NCBI GenBank assembly: GCA_011524785.1
Contig: WTJQ01000529.1
Span: 1-8,600, forward strand
Length of the DNA: 8,600 bases
Origin: Planctomycetota bacterium
GTDB lineage: Bacteria > Planctomycetota > UBA1135 > GCA-002686595
Direction of reading: 5' to 3'
Shown piece after piece: positions 1 through 6,802 of the stretch. Numbering within the stretch: the stretch's first letter is position 1; each line of letters starts with the position of its first letter. Under the pieces are notes generated by a model. It had not been told where the DNA came from. It saw nothing but the letters and a program-made list of their open reading frames with translations, and ran no database searches. The position numbers and the translations under genes were made by a program.

Positions 1-1
1 C

Positions 2-3000
2 CGCTTCACCTCCCAGCGCGTCGGCTCCATCGGCGCCGTGGCGGTCAGCCCGTCCGACCCGACCCAGGTGTGGGTCGGCACGGGCGAGGCCAACCCGCGG
101 AACTCCGTCTCCTTCGGCAACGGGGTCTACCGCTCGACGGACGGCGGCCTGACCTGGGACCACGCGGGCCTCGAGGAGTCGTTCCAGATCGCCGAGGTCA
201 CCGTCCACCCCGACGACCCGAACACGGTCTACGTGGCGGCCCTCGGACGCCTGTGGGGCCCGAACGACGAGCGCGGCCTCTACAAGACCACCGACGGCGG
301 CGAGAGCTGGTCGAGGGTGCTCGAGATCGATGCCATGACCGGCATCGTCGAGATCGCGATGCACCCGGCCGATCCCGAGGTCCTGCTGGTCGCGAGCTAC
401 GAGCGCCAGCGCGACCTCTACGACTCGAACGACCCCGCCAAGAAGTGGGGACCGGGCAGCGCCCTGTGGCGCACGGCCGACGGCGGGACCACCTGGACCC
501 GCCTCACGGACGGCGAGGGCAGCCACGGCCTCCCGTCGGTGATGCTGGGCCGCATCGGCGTCGACTTCTGCCGCTCGCAGCCCGACATCGCCTTCGCGGT
601 GGTCGAGACCGAGCGCATCACCCAGGAGCCCGAGAACGCGGCCTGGCTGGGCGTCCGTGCCGAGAACGCCGACGTCGGGGCGCGCCTCACCGAGGTGACC
701 GAGGACAGCCCTGCGGCCAAGGCCGGCCTCGAGGAGGGCGACATCCTCCTCCGCTTCGGCGACACCACGCTCGTCAGCTGGGACTCGACCTCCAAGCTCC
801 TCCGCAAGCACTTCGCCGGAGAGACCCTGAGCGTCGAGGTCGTGCGGGACGGCGAGGCCATGACCATGGACGTCACCCTCGAGGGGAGGCCCCAGGAGGA
901 CGAGGACCGCACCGACGAGCTCGGCTACCCCAACGCGGGCCCCTTCTCGATCGGCCTCGGCGGCCAGAACGCCAACGCCCAGGACGACCAGGGTCCCGAC
1001 GGCCATCAGTACGGCGGCATCTTCCGCTCGGAGGACGGCGGCCTCACCTGGACGCGGGTCAACTCCCTGAACCCGCGCCCGATGTACTACTCGGAGATCC
1101 GCGTCGACCCGAGCGACCCCGAGCGCGTCTACGTGCTGGGCACGCGGCTCTGGCGCTCGGCCGACGGCGGCAAGACCTTCACGAACGACGGCCACGGCGG
1201 CGAGGTCCACGTGGACCACCACGCCCTGTGGATCGACCCGGCGGACGGGGAGCACATGATCCTCGGCAACGACGGCGGGATCTACGTGACCTGGGACCGG
1301 ATGGAGTCCTGGGACCACCACTGCCACGTCGCCATTGGCCAGTTCTACAACGTCGAGGTCGGACCCCGGGACGCGTACTTCGTCTACGGCGGCCTGCAGG
1401 ACAACGGCAGCTGGGGCGGCCCGGCGATGGTCCGCAACGACTCGGGCCCCATCAACAGCGACTGGTTCCGCGTGGGTGGCGGCGACGGCTTCGTCGTCCG
1501 CGTCGATCCCGAGAACCCCGACCTCGTCTACTACGAGAGTCAGAACGGCGGCATGGGCCGCCGGGACCTGGCGACCGGCGCCAGCGGCTGGCTGCGCCCG
1601 AGCGCCGGGCGCGGTGCGCGCGTGCGCTTCAACTGGAACACGCCGTTCCTGCTGAGCAGCCACAACTCCGGCATCCACTACTCGGCCGGCAACCGCGCCT
1701 TCCGCTCGATCAAGCGGGGCGAGTCCTCGCGCGCCATCTCGGGCGTCCTCACGGCCACCGAGCGCGGCTCGGCCACGGCCCTGGCGGAGTCTCGCTTCGA
1801 CCCGGACGTGCTGTGGGTCGGCACGGACGACGGCGCCCTCTGGCGCACCGAGGACGGGGGCGCCACCTGGCACGACCTGTGGAGCCTGAACCAGGAGCCG
1901 GCGCCCGAGCCCGCGGCCGAGGAGACGGAGGAGGACGCCGACGAGGAGTCGGCCCCGAGCGAGGCCGCGCCGGCCGCACCCGACGCGGTGACCGGCGTCT
2001 GGCGCTGCACGGCCACGGCCGACGGAATGGCGCCGGGCACGGGCGACTTCACCCTGGTCCTCGCCCTTGGCGAGGGCGGCGCCGTGACCGGAGCGATCGA
2101 GAGCGAGGTCGGCAACGGCGCGCTCAAGGACGGACGCTTCGACGCTGCCGATGGCACGCTGCGGTTCGCCTTCCAGCCCCGCAAGATGCGCATGGACTTC
2201 GAGGCCCGGCTGACCGAGGAGGGCCTGAGCGGACGCCTGACGGCGACCACGATGTCCTTCGACTTCACCGGCACCCGGGACGAGGGCGAGGGCGACGAGG
2301 CCACGGAGGACGCCGAGGACGAGGCCGCGCCGACCGACGAGCCGGAGGAGCGTGCGGACGCCGACCAGCTCCAGCGCTCGGGGCACGAGAAGCCCGAGAA
2401 GGAGCTCAAGGGCACCATCGACCAGGCGCTCCCTGGCCGTCGGTACGTGAGCCAGCTCTACGCCAGCCACCACGAGCGTGACCGGATCTACGCCAGCTTC
2501 GACGGGCACCGCTCGAACGACGACGCGCCGCACGCCTTCCGCTCGGACGACCGCGGCACGACCTGGCAGTCCCTGACCAAGAAGCTGCCCAAGGCGGCCG
2601 GCCCCGTACGCGCGATTCACGAGGACCGCGCGAACCCCGACGTGCTCTACCTCGGCTGCGAGTTCGGCTTCTACGTCTCGGTGGATCGTGGGACCTCTTG
2701 GACCCGCATGAATGGCGCCGACGGGCTCCCGACCGTGCCCGTGCACGACCTCGCCCAGCATCCCACCCACGACCACCTCGTGGTCGGGACGCACGGGCGC
2801 TCGATCTGGATCCTCGACGTGGGTCCGCTGCGGCAGGCCTCCGAGGACGTCGCCGACGCGGACGCACACCTCTTCGCCCCGTCCACCGCGACGGTCTGGC
2901 GCTCGATGCCGGGCCGCGCGCCCTCGGGGACCCGTCGCTTCGTCGGGGAGAACCCCGCGAGCGGAGCCGCGATCTACTACAGCCTCGACAAGCGCGGTCG

Positions 3001-3331
3001 CGACGTGGCCCTCCGCGTCGAGTCCATGGACGGCAACGTCGTCCGCGAGCTCGAGGCCTCGGGTGAGACGGGCCTGCACCGCGTGAGCTGGGACCTGCGC
3101 GGGAACACCCCGCCGGACCAGGGCAGCGGCCGCCGCCGCTGGCGCCGCGGGCGGCGGGTCGACCCGGGGACCTACCGCGTCGTCCTCGAGGTCAACGGCG
3201 AGCGCATGGAGCAGACCCTCGAGGTCCGCGTCGACCCCGACCACCCGAACCCCGAGTGGATCCGTCTCGAGGAGGAGGCCGAGGCCATCGAGCACCTCTT
3301 CGGTGAGGAAGAGGACGGCGAGGACTCCTGA
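2..3331 (+). CDS. Sortilin/VPS10-type Asp-box beta-propeller protein with inserted PDZ domain (5' end outside window)
   Basis: The frame is open to the left edge and codes for family-like sequence (GSIGAVAVSPSDPTQVWVGTG) before the first possible start, so the GTG at 38 is internal and the true start lies upstream. Residues here are counted from that GTG. Eight Asp-box (BNR) repeats of the form S/T-x-D-x-G-x-T-W/F are visible, near 33, 84, 146, 331, 374, 604, 836 and 881, which identifies a sialidase/sortilin-type propeller. A DegP-like PDZ domain (about 202-285; DSPAAKAGLEEGDILL) and a 95-residue beta-rich module (about 650-747) interrupt the repeats. Acidic Glu/Ala/Pro linkers (about 617-648 and 748-778) flank the second insert. 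Residues 975-1067 resemble the FlgD-like Ig domain that usually closes this family. The family is normally exported; the signal peptide would be off-window. Substrate and catalytic activity are unknown. The family call is firm, the function is not. Confidence 0.9.
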   Translation, partial: RFTSQRVGSIGAVAVSPSDPTQVWVGTGEANPRNSVSFGNGVYRSTDGGLTWDHAGLEESFQIAEVTVHPDDPNTVYVAALGRLWGPNDERGLYKTTDGGESWSRVLEIDAMTGIVEIAMHPADPEVLLVASYERQRDLYDSNDPAKKWGPGSALWRTADGGTTWTRLTDGEGSHGLPSVMLGRIGVDFCRSQPDIAFAVVETERITQEPENAAWLGVRAENADVGARLTEVTEDSPAAKAGLEEGDILLRFGDTTLVSWDSTSKLLRKHFAGETLSVEVVRDGEAMTMDVTLEGRPQEDEDRTDELGYPNAGPFSIGLGGQNANAQDDQGPDGHQYGGIFRSEDGGLTWTRVNSLNPRPMYYSEIRVDPSDPERVYVLGTRLWRSADGGKTFTNDGHGGEVHVDHHALWIDPADGEHMILGNDGGIYVTWDRMESWDHHCHVAIGQFYNVEVGPRDAYFVYGGLQDNGSWGGPAMVRNDSGPINSDWFRVGGGDGFVVRVDPENPDLVYYESQNGGMGRRDLATGASGWLRPSAGRGARVRFNWNTPFLLSSHNSGIHYSAGNRAFRSIKRGESSRAISGVLTATERGSATALAESRFDPDVLWVGTDDGALWRTEDGGATWHDLWSLNQEPAPEPAAEETEEDADEESAPSEAAPAAPDAVTGVWRCTATADGMAPGTGDFTLVLALGEGGAVTGAIESEVGNGALKDGRFDAADGTLRFAFQPRKMRMDFEARLTEEGLSGRLTATTMSFDFTGTRDEGEGDEATEDAEDEAAPTDEPEERADADQLQRSGHEKPEKELKGTIDQALPGRRYVSQLYASHHERDRIYASFDGHRSNDDAPHAFRSDDRGTTWQSLTKKLPKAAGPVRAIHEDRANPDVLYLGCEFGFYVSVDRGTSWTRMNGADGLPTVPVHDLAQHPTHDHLVVGTHGRSIWILDVGPLRQASEDVADADAHLFAPSTATVWRSMPGRAPSGTRRFVGENPASGAAIYYSLDKRGRDVALRVESMDGNVVRELEASGETGLHRVSWDLRGNTPPDQGSGRRRWRRGRRVDPGTYRVVLEVNGERMEQTLEVRVDPDHPNPEWIRLEEEAEAIEHLFGEEEDGEDS

Positions 3332-3358
3332 GCCCGCGCCGGTCCTCTCCGGCTGCAC

Positions 3359-3399
3359 GAGAGCGCCCCGGTCCCGCGATGGGTGACCGGGGCGCTCTC
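3359..3399. terminator. Perfect 15-bp inverted repeat between convergent genes, probable bidirectional terminator
   Basis: The arms at 3359-3373 (GAGAGCGCCCCGGTC) and 3385-3399 are exact reverse complements around an 11-base loop. The hairpin starts 27 bases after the stop of the propeller gene and lies 176 bases beyond the stop of the opposing HD gene. The stem is long and very GC-rich. Only a short pyrimidine stretch (TCTT) follows on the plus strand and there is no clear U-tract on either strand, so it is not a textbook intrinsic terminator. Position between converging genes makes termination the likeliest role. Confidence 0.7.
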
Positions 3400-3574
3400 T
3401 TCATGGCGCGTGCTCCGAGGGCCGGCCTGGGCCCCCTCCGGCGTGCTGACCTCGCGGCAGGGAGAGCGGCACCGGCCGCGGAGCGAGGACCCGCACCCCC
3501 TGGCTGGTCCCAACGGCTCCGCGACCCCTGGAGCCGACCAGCTCCAGGACGCCGCGGAGCCAGCGCAGAGGAGG

Positions 3575-4219
3575 TCAGCCCTCCTGGTCCACGCCGGCGA
3601 ACCGATGCATGCGCGCGACGATGCGCTCCAGGTCGTCGAGCAGCAGGCGCTGCAGGTCGGTGGCCATGTCCGCCTCGCGGGACCGCAGGGCCTCCAGCAC
3701 CGCGCGGTAGTACCAGAGCGTCCCGTCCTGGCCCGAGCTGAAGCGGTCGAAGATGGAGGGCCCGCTGCGGGCGAGGTCGGTCACGACCGACCGGGCGTTG
3801 TGGACCTTGTCGCAGGCGACGACGAGGAGCGTCGACGGATCGGCCTCCTCCCGGACGAAGGCGAGGAAGCGGTCCTTGCGCTCCTGCCAGGCGACCTTGG
3901 GCTCGTCGGGTCCGGCGAGCGAGTCGGAGCAGCCGCGGATGATCCCGGCCACGCGCTCGCCGTAGACCTCCTCGATCTCCTTCAGGAGCTCGAGACCGCC
4001 CTGATCCTCGGCCGCGTCGTGGAGCAGGGCCGCGATGGCCTCGTCCTCATCGGCGCCGTGCTCCATGGCGAGGGAGCACACGGTGAAGAGGTGAGCGGCA
4101 TAGGGGACGTCGACCTCGCCGCGGGCCCGCTCCTCGCGGGTCTTCTTGCGGCGCTGGCGGCGGTGGAGGTAGAGGGCGCGGTTGACGGCGTCCCGGAAGC
4201 GCGGGGAGAGGGGTATCAC
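3575..4219 (-). CDS. Stand-alone RelA/SpoT-type HD phosphohydrolase (small alarmone hydrolase-like)
   Basis: This 214-residue protein carries the motif set of the (p)ppGpp hydrolase half of RelA/SpoT proteins: PYAAH (His43), LLHDAAED (His67, Asp68, Glu71, Asp72) and CDKVHNARS (Asp137, Asn141). The 24-residue spacing from the first His to the HD pair, the HDxxED signature and the final DxxxN match the Mn-binding hydrolase centre of Rel/SpoT and Mesh1. An RRK stretch at 23-25 may be the basic motif preceding PYxxH, followed by an insertion of about ten charged residues. There is no synthetase, TGS or ACT domain, so it would be a cytoplasmic single-domain hydrolase that removes pyrophosphate from (p)ppGpp; another nucleotide substrate is possible. 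The start is GTG with no Shine-Dalgarno visible. It lies 124 bp downstream of the phosphatase-cytochrome gene on the same strand. The HD fold is sure, the alarmone substrate is inferred. Confidence 0.82.
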   Translation of the reverse strand: MIPLSPRFRDAVNRALYLHRRQRRKKTREERARGEVDVPYAAHLFTVCSLAMEHGADEDEAIAALLHDAAEDQGGLELLKEIEEVYGERVAGIIRGCSDSLAGPDEPKVAWQERKDRFLAFVREEADPSTLLVVACDKVHNARSVVTDLARSGPSIFDRFSSGQDGTLWYYRAVLEALRSREADMATDLQRLLLDDLERIVARMHRFAGVDQEG

Positions 4220-4343
4220 GGCAGGAGGACCCTAGCCCGGCTCCCGGGGCTCCCCCACCCCCGGGGGCCGAATCCCGAGGCGATCCCAGCGCCCTGCGAG
4301 AACGCTCCCAGCGAGGCTCGGAAGCGCGAGACCCCCGCAGGGA

Positions 4344-5333
4344 TCAGTCGCGGTGCTCGCGGTGGCAGCCCTTGCAGGTCTGCCCGATGCGAGTCATCAG
4401 GGCGGCCGCGGGCTCCGAGGCCGTCGCATCCCCCGAGCGCAGCGCGGTGAGCGAGGCCTCGAGGGCGCGCGCGTCGTCCACCAGCGCCGCCAGCATGGCG
4501 CGATACGCCGGTCCCTCGGCCTGCACGGCGTGGTCGTCGAGCGAGCGCTCGAAGATCTGGGCGAGGCGGTGCGCCTCGCGCTCGGGCACGAGGTCGGGGT
4601 GTGCCGGGTCGACCTGCCAGGACCCCTCACGGAGGGCCTTCAGGTTGTCGTGGGCGCGGGCGGCGAAGACCATCGCGCCCCGCAGCCCCTCGAACTCGAC
4701 CTGCGGGGTGAAGTCCCAGTCCAGGGCCTCGGTCTGCGCGGGGGTGGGCATGGTGCCCTCCGCGATGCAGCGGTAGAGGCCCTCGTAGGAGGGCGAGGTC
4801 CCCATCCACTGCCGCATCTCGGCGATGGCGCGATCGCGCGGGGCGCCGTCGAGGACGAGGCGGCCCACGGCGGCCGCCGCGGGACCGCGATGCATCCCGT
4901 GGAAGCAGTGCACGAAGAAGGGACCCTCGAGCTCGCGGAAGGTCTTGGCGATGCGGAGCAGCTCGTCCTCGGTGATGCCGCGGTACTGGATCGGCACGTG
5001 CACGTAGCGCATGCCCAGCTCCGCCGCGGCCTCCGCGAGCGGCGCCTTGCCATCGACGGAGAGGATCGTGCGAACCCCCCAGGAGGCCAGCTCCTGCAGG
5101 GCCTCGGCCGAGGTGGGCTCGGCGCCGGAGATCACGTTCTCGGAGAGGACGTAGACGTGGTGCAGGTCGTCGTCGTCCACGGCCGCGGTCTCGGGCAGCC
5201 GCACGCGGGCGGCCTCCTCGTAGGCGCTCACCTCGATGCTCAGCGCCGGCGCGGTCGCGACCCGCGCACGACCCCCGCAGGCGGCCACGAGGGACGCCAG
5301 CCCGAGGAGCAGGGGCAGGGTGCGGGGTGCCAT
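4344..5333 (-). CDS. Lipoprotein with cysteine-phosphatase (CX5R) domain fused to C-terminal c-type haem domain
   Basis: The ATG at 5333 is preferred because it gives a compact lipoprotein signal, MAPRTLPLLLGLASLVAAC, ending in a lipobox VAAC; an in-frame ATG at 5360 adds nine residues (numbering below starts there). Neither start has a clear Shine-Dalgarno. The mature protein should be anchored by Cys28 outside the cytoplasmic membrane. Residues about 65-200 form a dual-specificity/tyrosine-phosphatase-like domain with ISGAEPT near its start and the P-loop HCFHGMHRGP (Cys152, Arg158), a true CX5R signature. Gly replaces the usual Ser/Thr after the Arg, so activity may be altered. Residues about 220-338 are helical and end in CKGCH (Cys329, Cys332, His333), a covalent haem c site placed near the C-terminus as in four-helix cytochrome c'. 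Substrate and redox partner are unknown. It starts 153 bp after the metF stop (126 bp from the upstream ATG), so it may be a separate unit. Confidence 0.83.
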   Translation of the reverse strand: MAPRTLPLLLGLASLVAACGGRARVATAPALSIEVSAYEEAARVRLPETAAVDDDDLHHVYVLSENVISGAEPTSAEALQELASWGVRTILSVDGKAPLAEAAAELGMRYVHVPIQYRGITEDELLRIAKTFRELEGPFFVHCFHGMHRGPAAAAVGRLVLDGAPRDRAIAEMRQWMGTSPSYEGLYRCIAEGTMPTPAQTEALDWDFTPQVEFEGLRGAMVFAARAHDNLKALREGSWQVDPAHPDLVPEREAHRLAQIFERSLDDHAVQAEGPAYRAMLAALVDDARALEASLTALRSGDATASEPAAALMTRIGQTCKGCHREHRD

Positions 5334-5416
5334 CGAGGGGAGGAGGTGCGCGGCGGCCATGCCCTGCGAAGTGCAAGGGCCGTGCCAGGGAGGGAGGGCC
5401 CGGCGAGGCGCTCAGG

Positions 5417-5442
5417 GCCCCTCGGGCTGCTCCCGGAGGGGC
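5417..5442. terminator. GC-rich hairpin downstream of metF, possible terminator
   Basis: The arms GCCCCTC at 5417-5423 and GAGGGGC at 5436-5442 are perfect reverse complements. They extend inward by GGG/CCC (5424-5426 with 5432-5434) if one G at 5435 is bulged. In the minus-strand direction the hairpin begins 45 bases after the metF stop and lies before the phosphatase-cytochrome gene. There is no U-tract, so its role in ending the creatininase-thioesterase-metF transcript is only plausible; GC-rich DNA makes such hairpins by chance. Confidence 0.35.
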
Positions 5443-5486
5443 ACCAGCGTAACCCGTGAGGAACGCCTCCGGGGGCTCCCGAACGC

Positions 5487-6362
5487 TCAGTCCAGTCCCT
5501 TCAGCGCGGCCAGGATGCTCCGCGTCGCCAGGGACTTGTTGAGGGTGTAGAAGTGCAGGCCCGGGGCACCGCCGGCCAGCAGGCTGCGGCACTGCTCGAT
5601 GGCGTGCTCGATCCCCACCGCCATCACCGAGGCCGGGTCGTCCTCGTAGGACGCCATGCGGCCAGCGAGCGGCGCGGGAATGCTCGCGCCGCACATGGAG
5701 GTGAAGCGCTTGATCTGCGCCACGTTGGTGATCGGCATGATCCCCGGCACGACCGGCGCGTCGCAGCCCGCGGCCCGCAGCCGCTCCACGAACTCGAAGT
5801 AGTGCCGGTTGTCGAAGAACAGCTGGGTCACGAGGAACGACGCGCCCTGCTCGACCTTGTGCAGCGTCCAGCGCAGGTCCTCCTCGGCCGAGGGGGACTC
5901 GGGATGCGCCTCGGGGTACGCCGCGGCGCCGATGCACAGGTCCCCCCGTTGAGCGAGATGGGCCACGAGCTCGGAGGCGTGGGCGAAGCCGCCTTCGGCA
6001 ACCTCGAACTCCTCCTGCCCCTGGGGGGCGTCCCCGCGCAGGGCGAGGATGTTCTGGACGCCCGCCTCCACGAGCCGGTCCACCACGGCGTCGATCTCCG
6101 CGACCGTGGCGGCGACGCAGGTGAGGTGCGCCATGGCGGGGACGCCGAGGTCCTGCTGAACGCGGGTCACGACCTGATGGGTGCGCTCACGGGTCGAGCC
6201 GCCAGCGCCATAGGTGACCGAGACGTAGTCGGGCGCGACGGCCGCCTCCAGGTCACGGACCGTGGTCATGAGGTTCTCCGCGCCCTCGTCGGTCTTGGGC
6301 GGGAAGAACTCGAAGCTGAACACGGTCTCGCCGCGTCCGAAGCGATCGATGATGCGAGTCAT
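5487..6362 (-). CDS. metF: 5,10-methylenetetrahydrofolate reductase
   Basis: MetF is a cytoplasmic FAD enzyme that reduces 5,10-methylene-THF to 5-methyl-THF, the methyl donor for methionine synthesis. The 291 residues match the usual bacterial length. Diagnostic motifs run in order: FSFEFFPPKTDEG (15-27, with the catalytic Glu18), VSVTYGAGGSTRERT (47-61), LALRGD (106-111, FAD contact), AAYPEAHPES (147-156), VTQLFFDN (178-185), VPGIMPI (205-211) and the C-terminal GLHFYTLN (268-275). The start is ATG at 6362, which overlaps the thioesterase stop as ATGA, so it is probably translated by coupling; no good Shine-Dalgarno precedes it. A longer open frame runs upstream but overlaps the thioesterase gene and adds nothing MetF-like. 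No SAM or cobalamin riboswitch could fit between these genes. The enzyme assignment is firm. Placement in a CoA-thioester cassette rather than beside methionine genes is unusual. Confidence 0.97.
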   Translation of the reverse strand: MTRIIDRFGRGETVFSFEFFPPKTDEGAENLMTTVRDLEAAVAPDYVSVTYGAGGSTRERTHQVVTRVQQDLGVPAMAHLTCVAATVAEIDAVVDRLVEAGVQNILALRGDAPQGQEEFEVAEGGFAHASELVAHLAQRGDLCIGAAAYPEAHPESPSAEEDLRWTLHKVEQGASFLVTQLFFDNRHYFEFVERLRAAGCDAPVVPGIMPITNVAQIKRFTSMCGASIPAPLAGRMASYEDDPASVMAVGIEHAIEQCRSLLAGGAPGLHFYTLNKSLATRSILAALKGLD

Positions 6363-6802
6363 GGGGTCGAGGGAGGCTCGGCGGCGGCCTCGGGCTCCTG
6401 GATGAGCTCGAAGCGGGCGCGGAAGTCGTCGGGGATCGGGATGGGCGTCATGCTCTCGAGGTCCGTGCAGACGGTCGTCATGCGGGCCTCGAGCACCGGC
6501 TGGTCGCCGAGGGTGAAGCGGTAGCGCAGGCCGATGCTCGTGCGCCCGAGCCGGACGCAGGTCACGCTCACCACGGGGCGATCCCCGAACCGCAGCGGGG
6601 AGTGGAAGTCGACCTCCGAGTGCACCAGCGGGAAGCCGATGCGACGCTCGAGCAGCAGGTGGTAGTACCGCTGGCCCACGTGCTCCTCCCACAGCTCCTC
6701 GAAGACGTCGTGGAGGTAGTCGTAGATCCGCGGGAAGTAGGCGATCCCGGCGGGGTCCACGTGGCCGAACCGGACCTGGAGGACGGTGCTGAAGGCGCTC
6801 AT
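6359..6802 (-). CDS. Acyl-CoA thioesterase of the 4-hydroxybenzoyl-CoA thioesterase (hotdog) family
   Basis: This 147-residue single hotdog-fold protein has the family size. Near the N-terminus it carries RFGHVDPAGIAYFPRIYDYL (11-30), which matches the 4-hydroxybenzoyl-CoA thioesterase active-site helix (x-D-P-A-G-I-x-Y/W-x-P); Asp16 is the expected catalytic nucleophile or base. Middle strands (VDFHSPLRFGDRP, 64-76) also fit the family. It would hydrolyse an aromatic or short acyl-CoA in the cytoplasm; YbgC-like housekeeping thioesterases share these motifs, so the substrate is open. The last ten residues are a Pro/Glu/Ala-rich tail. A GGAG sequence (6811-6814) sits 8 bases before the ATG. 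The start overlaps the creatininase stop (ATGA), and its own stop overlaps the metF start in the same way. A ligase of the benzoate-CoA type upstream makes an aroyl-CoA substrate attractive but unproved. Confidence 0.9.
   Translation of the reverse strand: MSAFSTVLQVRFGHVDPAGIAYFPRIYDYLHDVFEELWEEHVGQRYYHLLLERRIGFPLVHSEVDFHSPLRFGDRPVVSVTCVRLGRTSIGLRYRFTLGDQPVLEARMTTVCTDLESMTPIPIPDDFRARFELIQEPEAAAEPPSTP

Noticed and set aside
38..40. GTG at 38 as start of the propeller gene
   Set aside because: Upstream codons in the same frame already encode conserved family sequence, so the gene continues to the left of the window.
1678..2418. 246-codon minus-strand frame opposite the propeller gene
   Set aside because: Ser/Ala/Pro/Arg-rich and motif-free, and it mirrors the acidic linker codons; an antisense shadow.
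70..2481. Long plus-strand open frame (803 codons) overlapping the propeller gene in another frame
   Set aside because: Its product is almost only Arg, Gly, Pro and Ala with no domain pattern, which is what a frame-shifted reading of GC-rich coding DNA gives. The other frame has clear Asp-box and PDZ motifs.
4292..4342. Inverted repeat CCCTGCG (4292-4298) with CGCAGGG (4336-4342) between the phosphatase and HD genes
   Set aside because: Only seven base pairs with a 37-base loop and no U-tract; within chance for such GC-rich DNA.
3383..4450. 355-codon plus-strand frame across the intergenic region and opposite the HD gene
   Set aside because: The antisense strand carries all conserved HD residues in order, while this product has no recognisable family. 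Its first part crosses the hairpin.
4353..5459. 368-codon plus-strand frame opposite the phosphatase-cytochrome gene
   Set aside because: No motif, and composition typical of the complement of high-GC coding sequence; the minus strand has a lipobox, CX5R and CxxCH in one frame.
5553..6524. 323-codon plus-strand frame opposite metF and the thioesterase
   Set aside because: It spans the antisense of two independent well-conserved genes, so it cannot be a real gene at the same positions with any likelihood.
6362..6692. Upstream extension of the metF frame to a start near 6692
   Set aside because: The added 110 residues are Arg/Pro/Ala-rich and lie within the thioesterase gene. MetF proteins begin near the MTRIIDRF segment, and the ATGA overlap fits.
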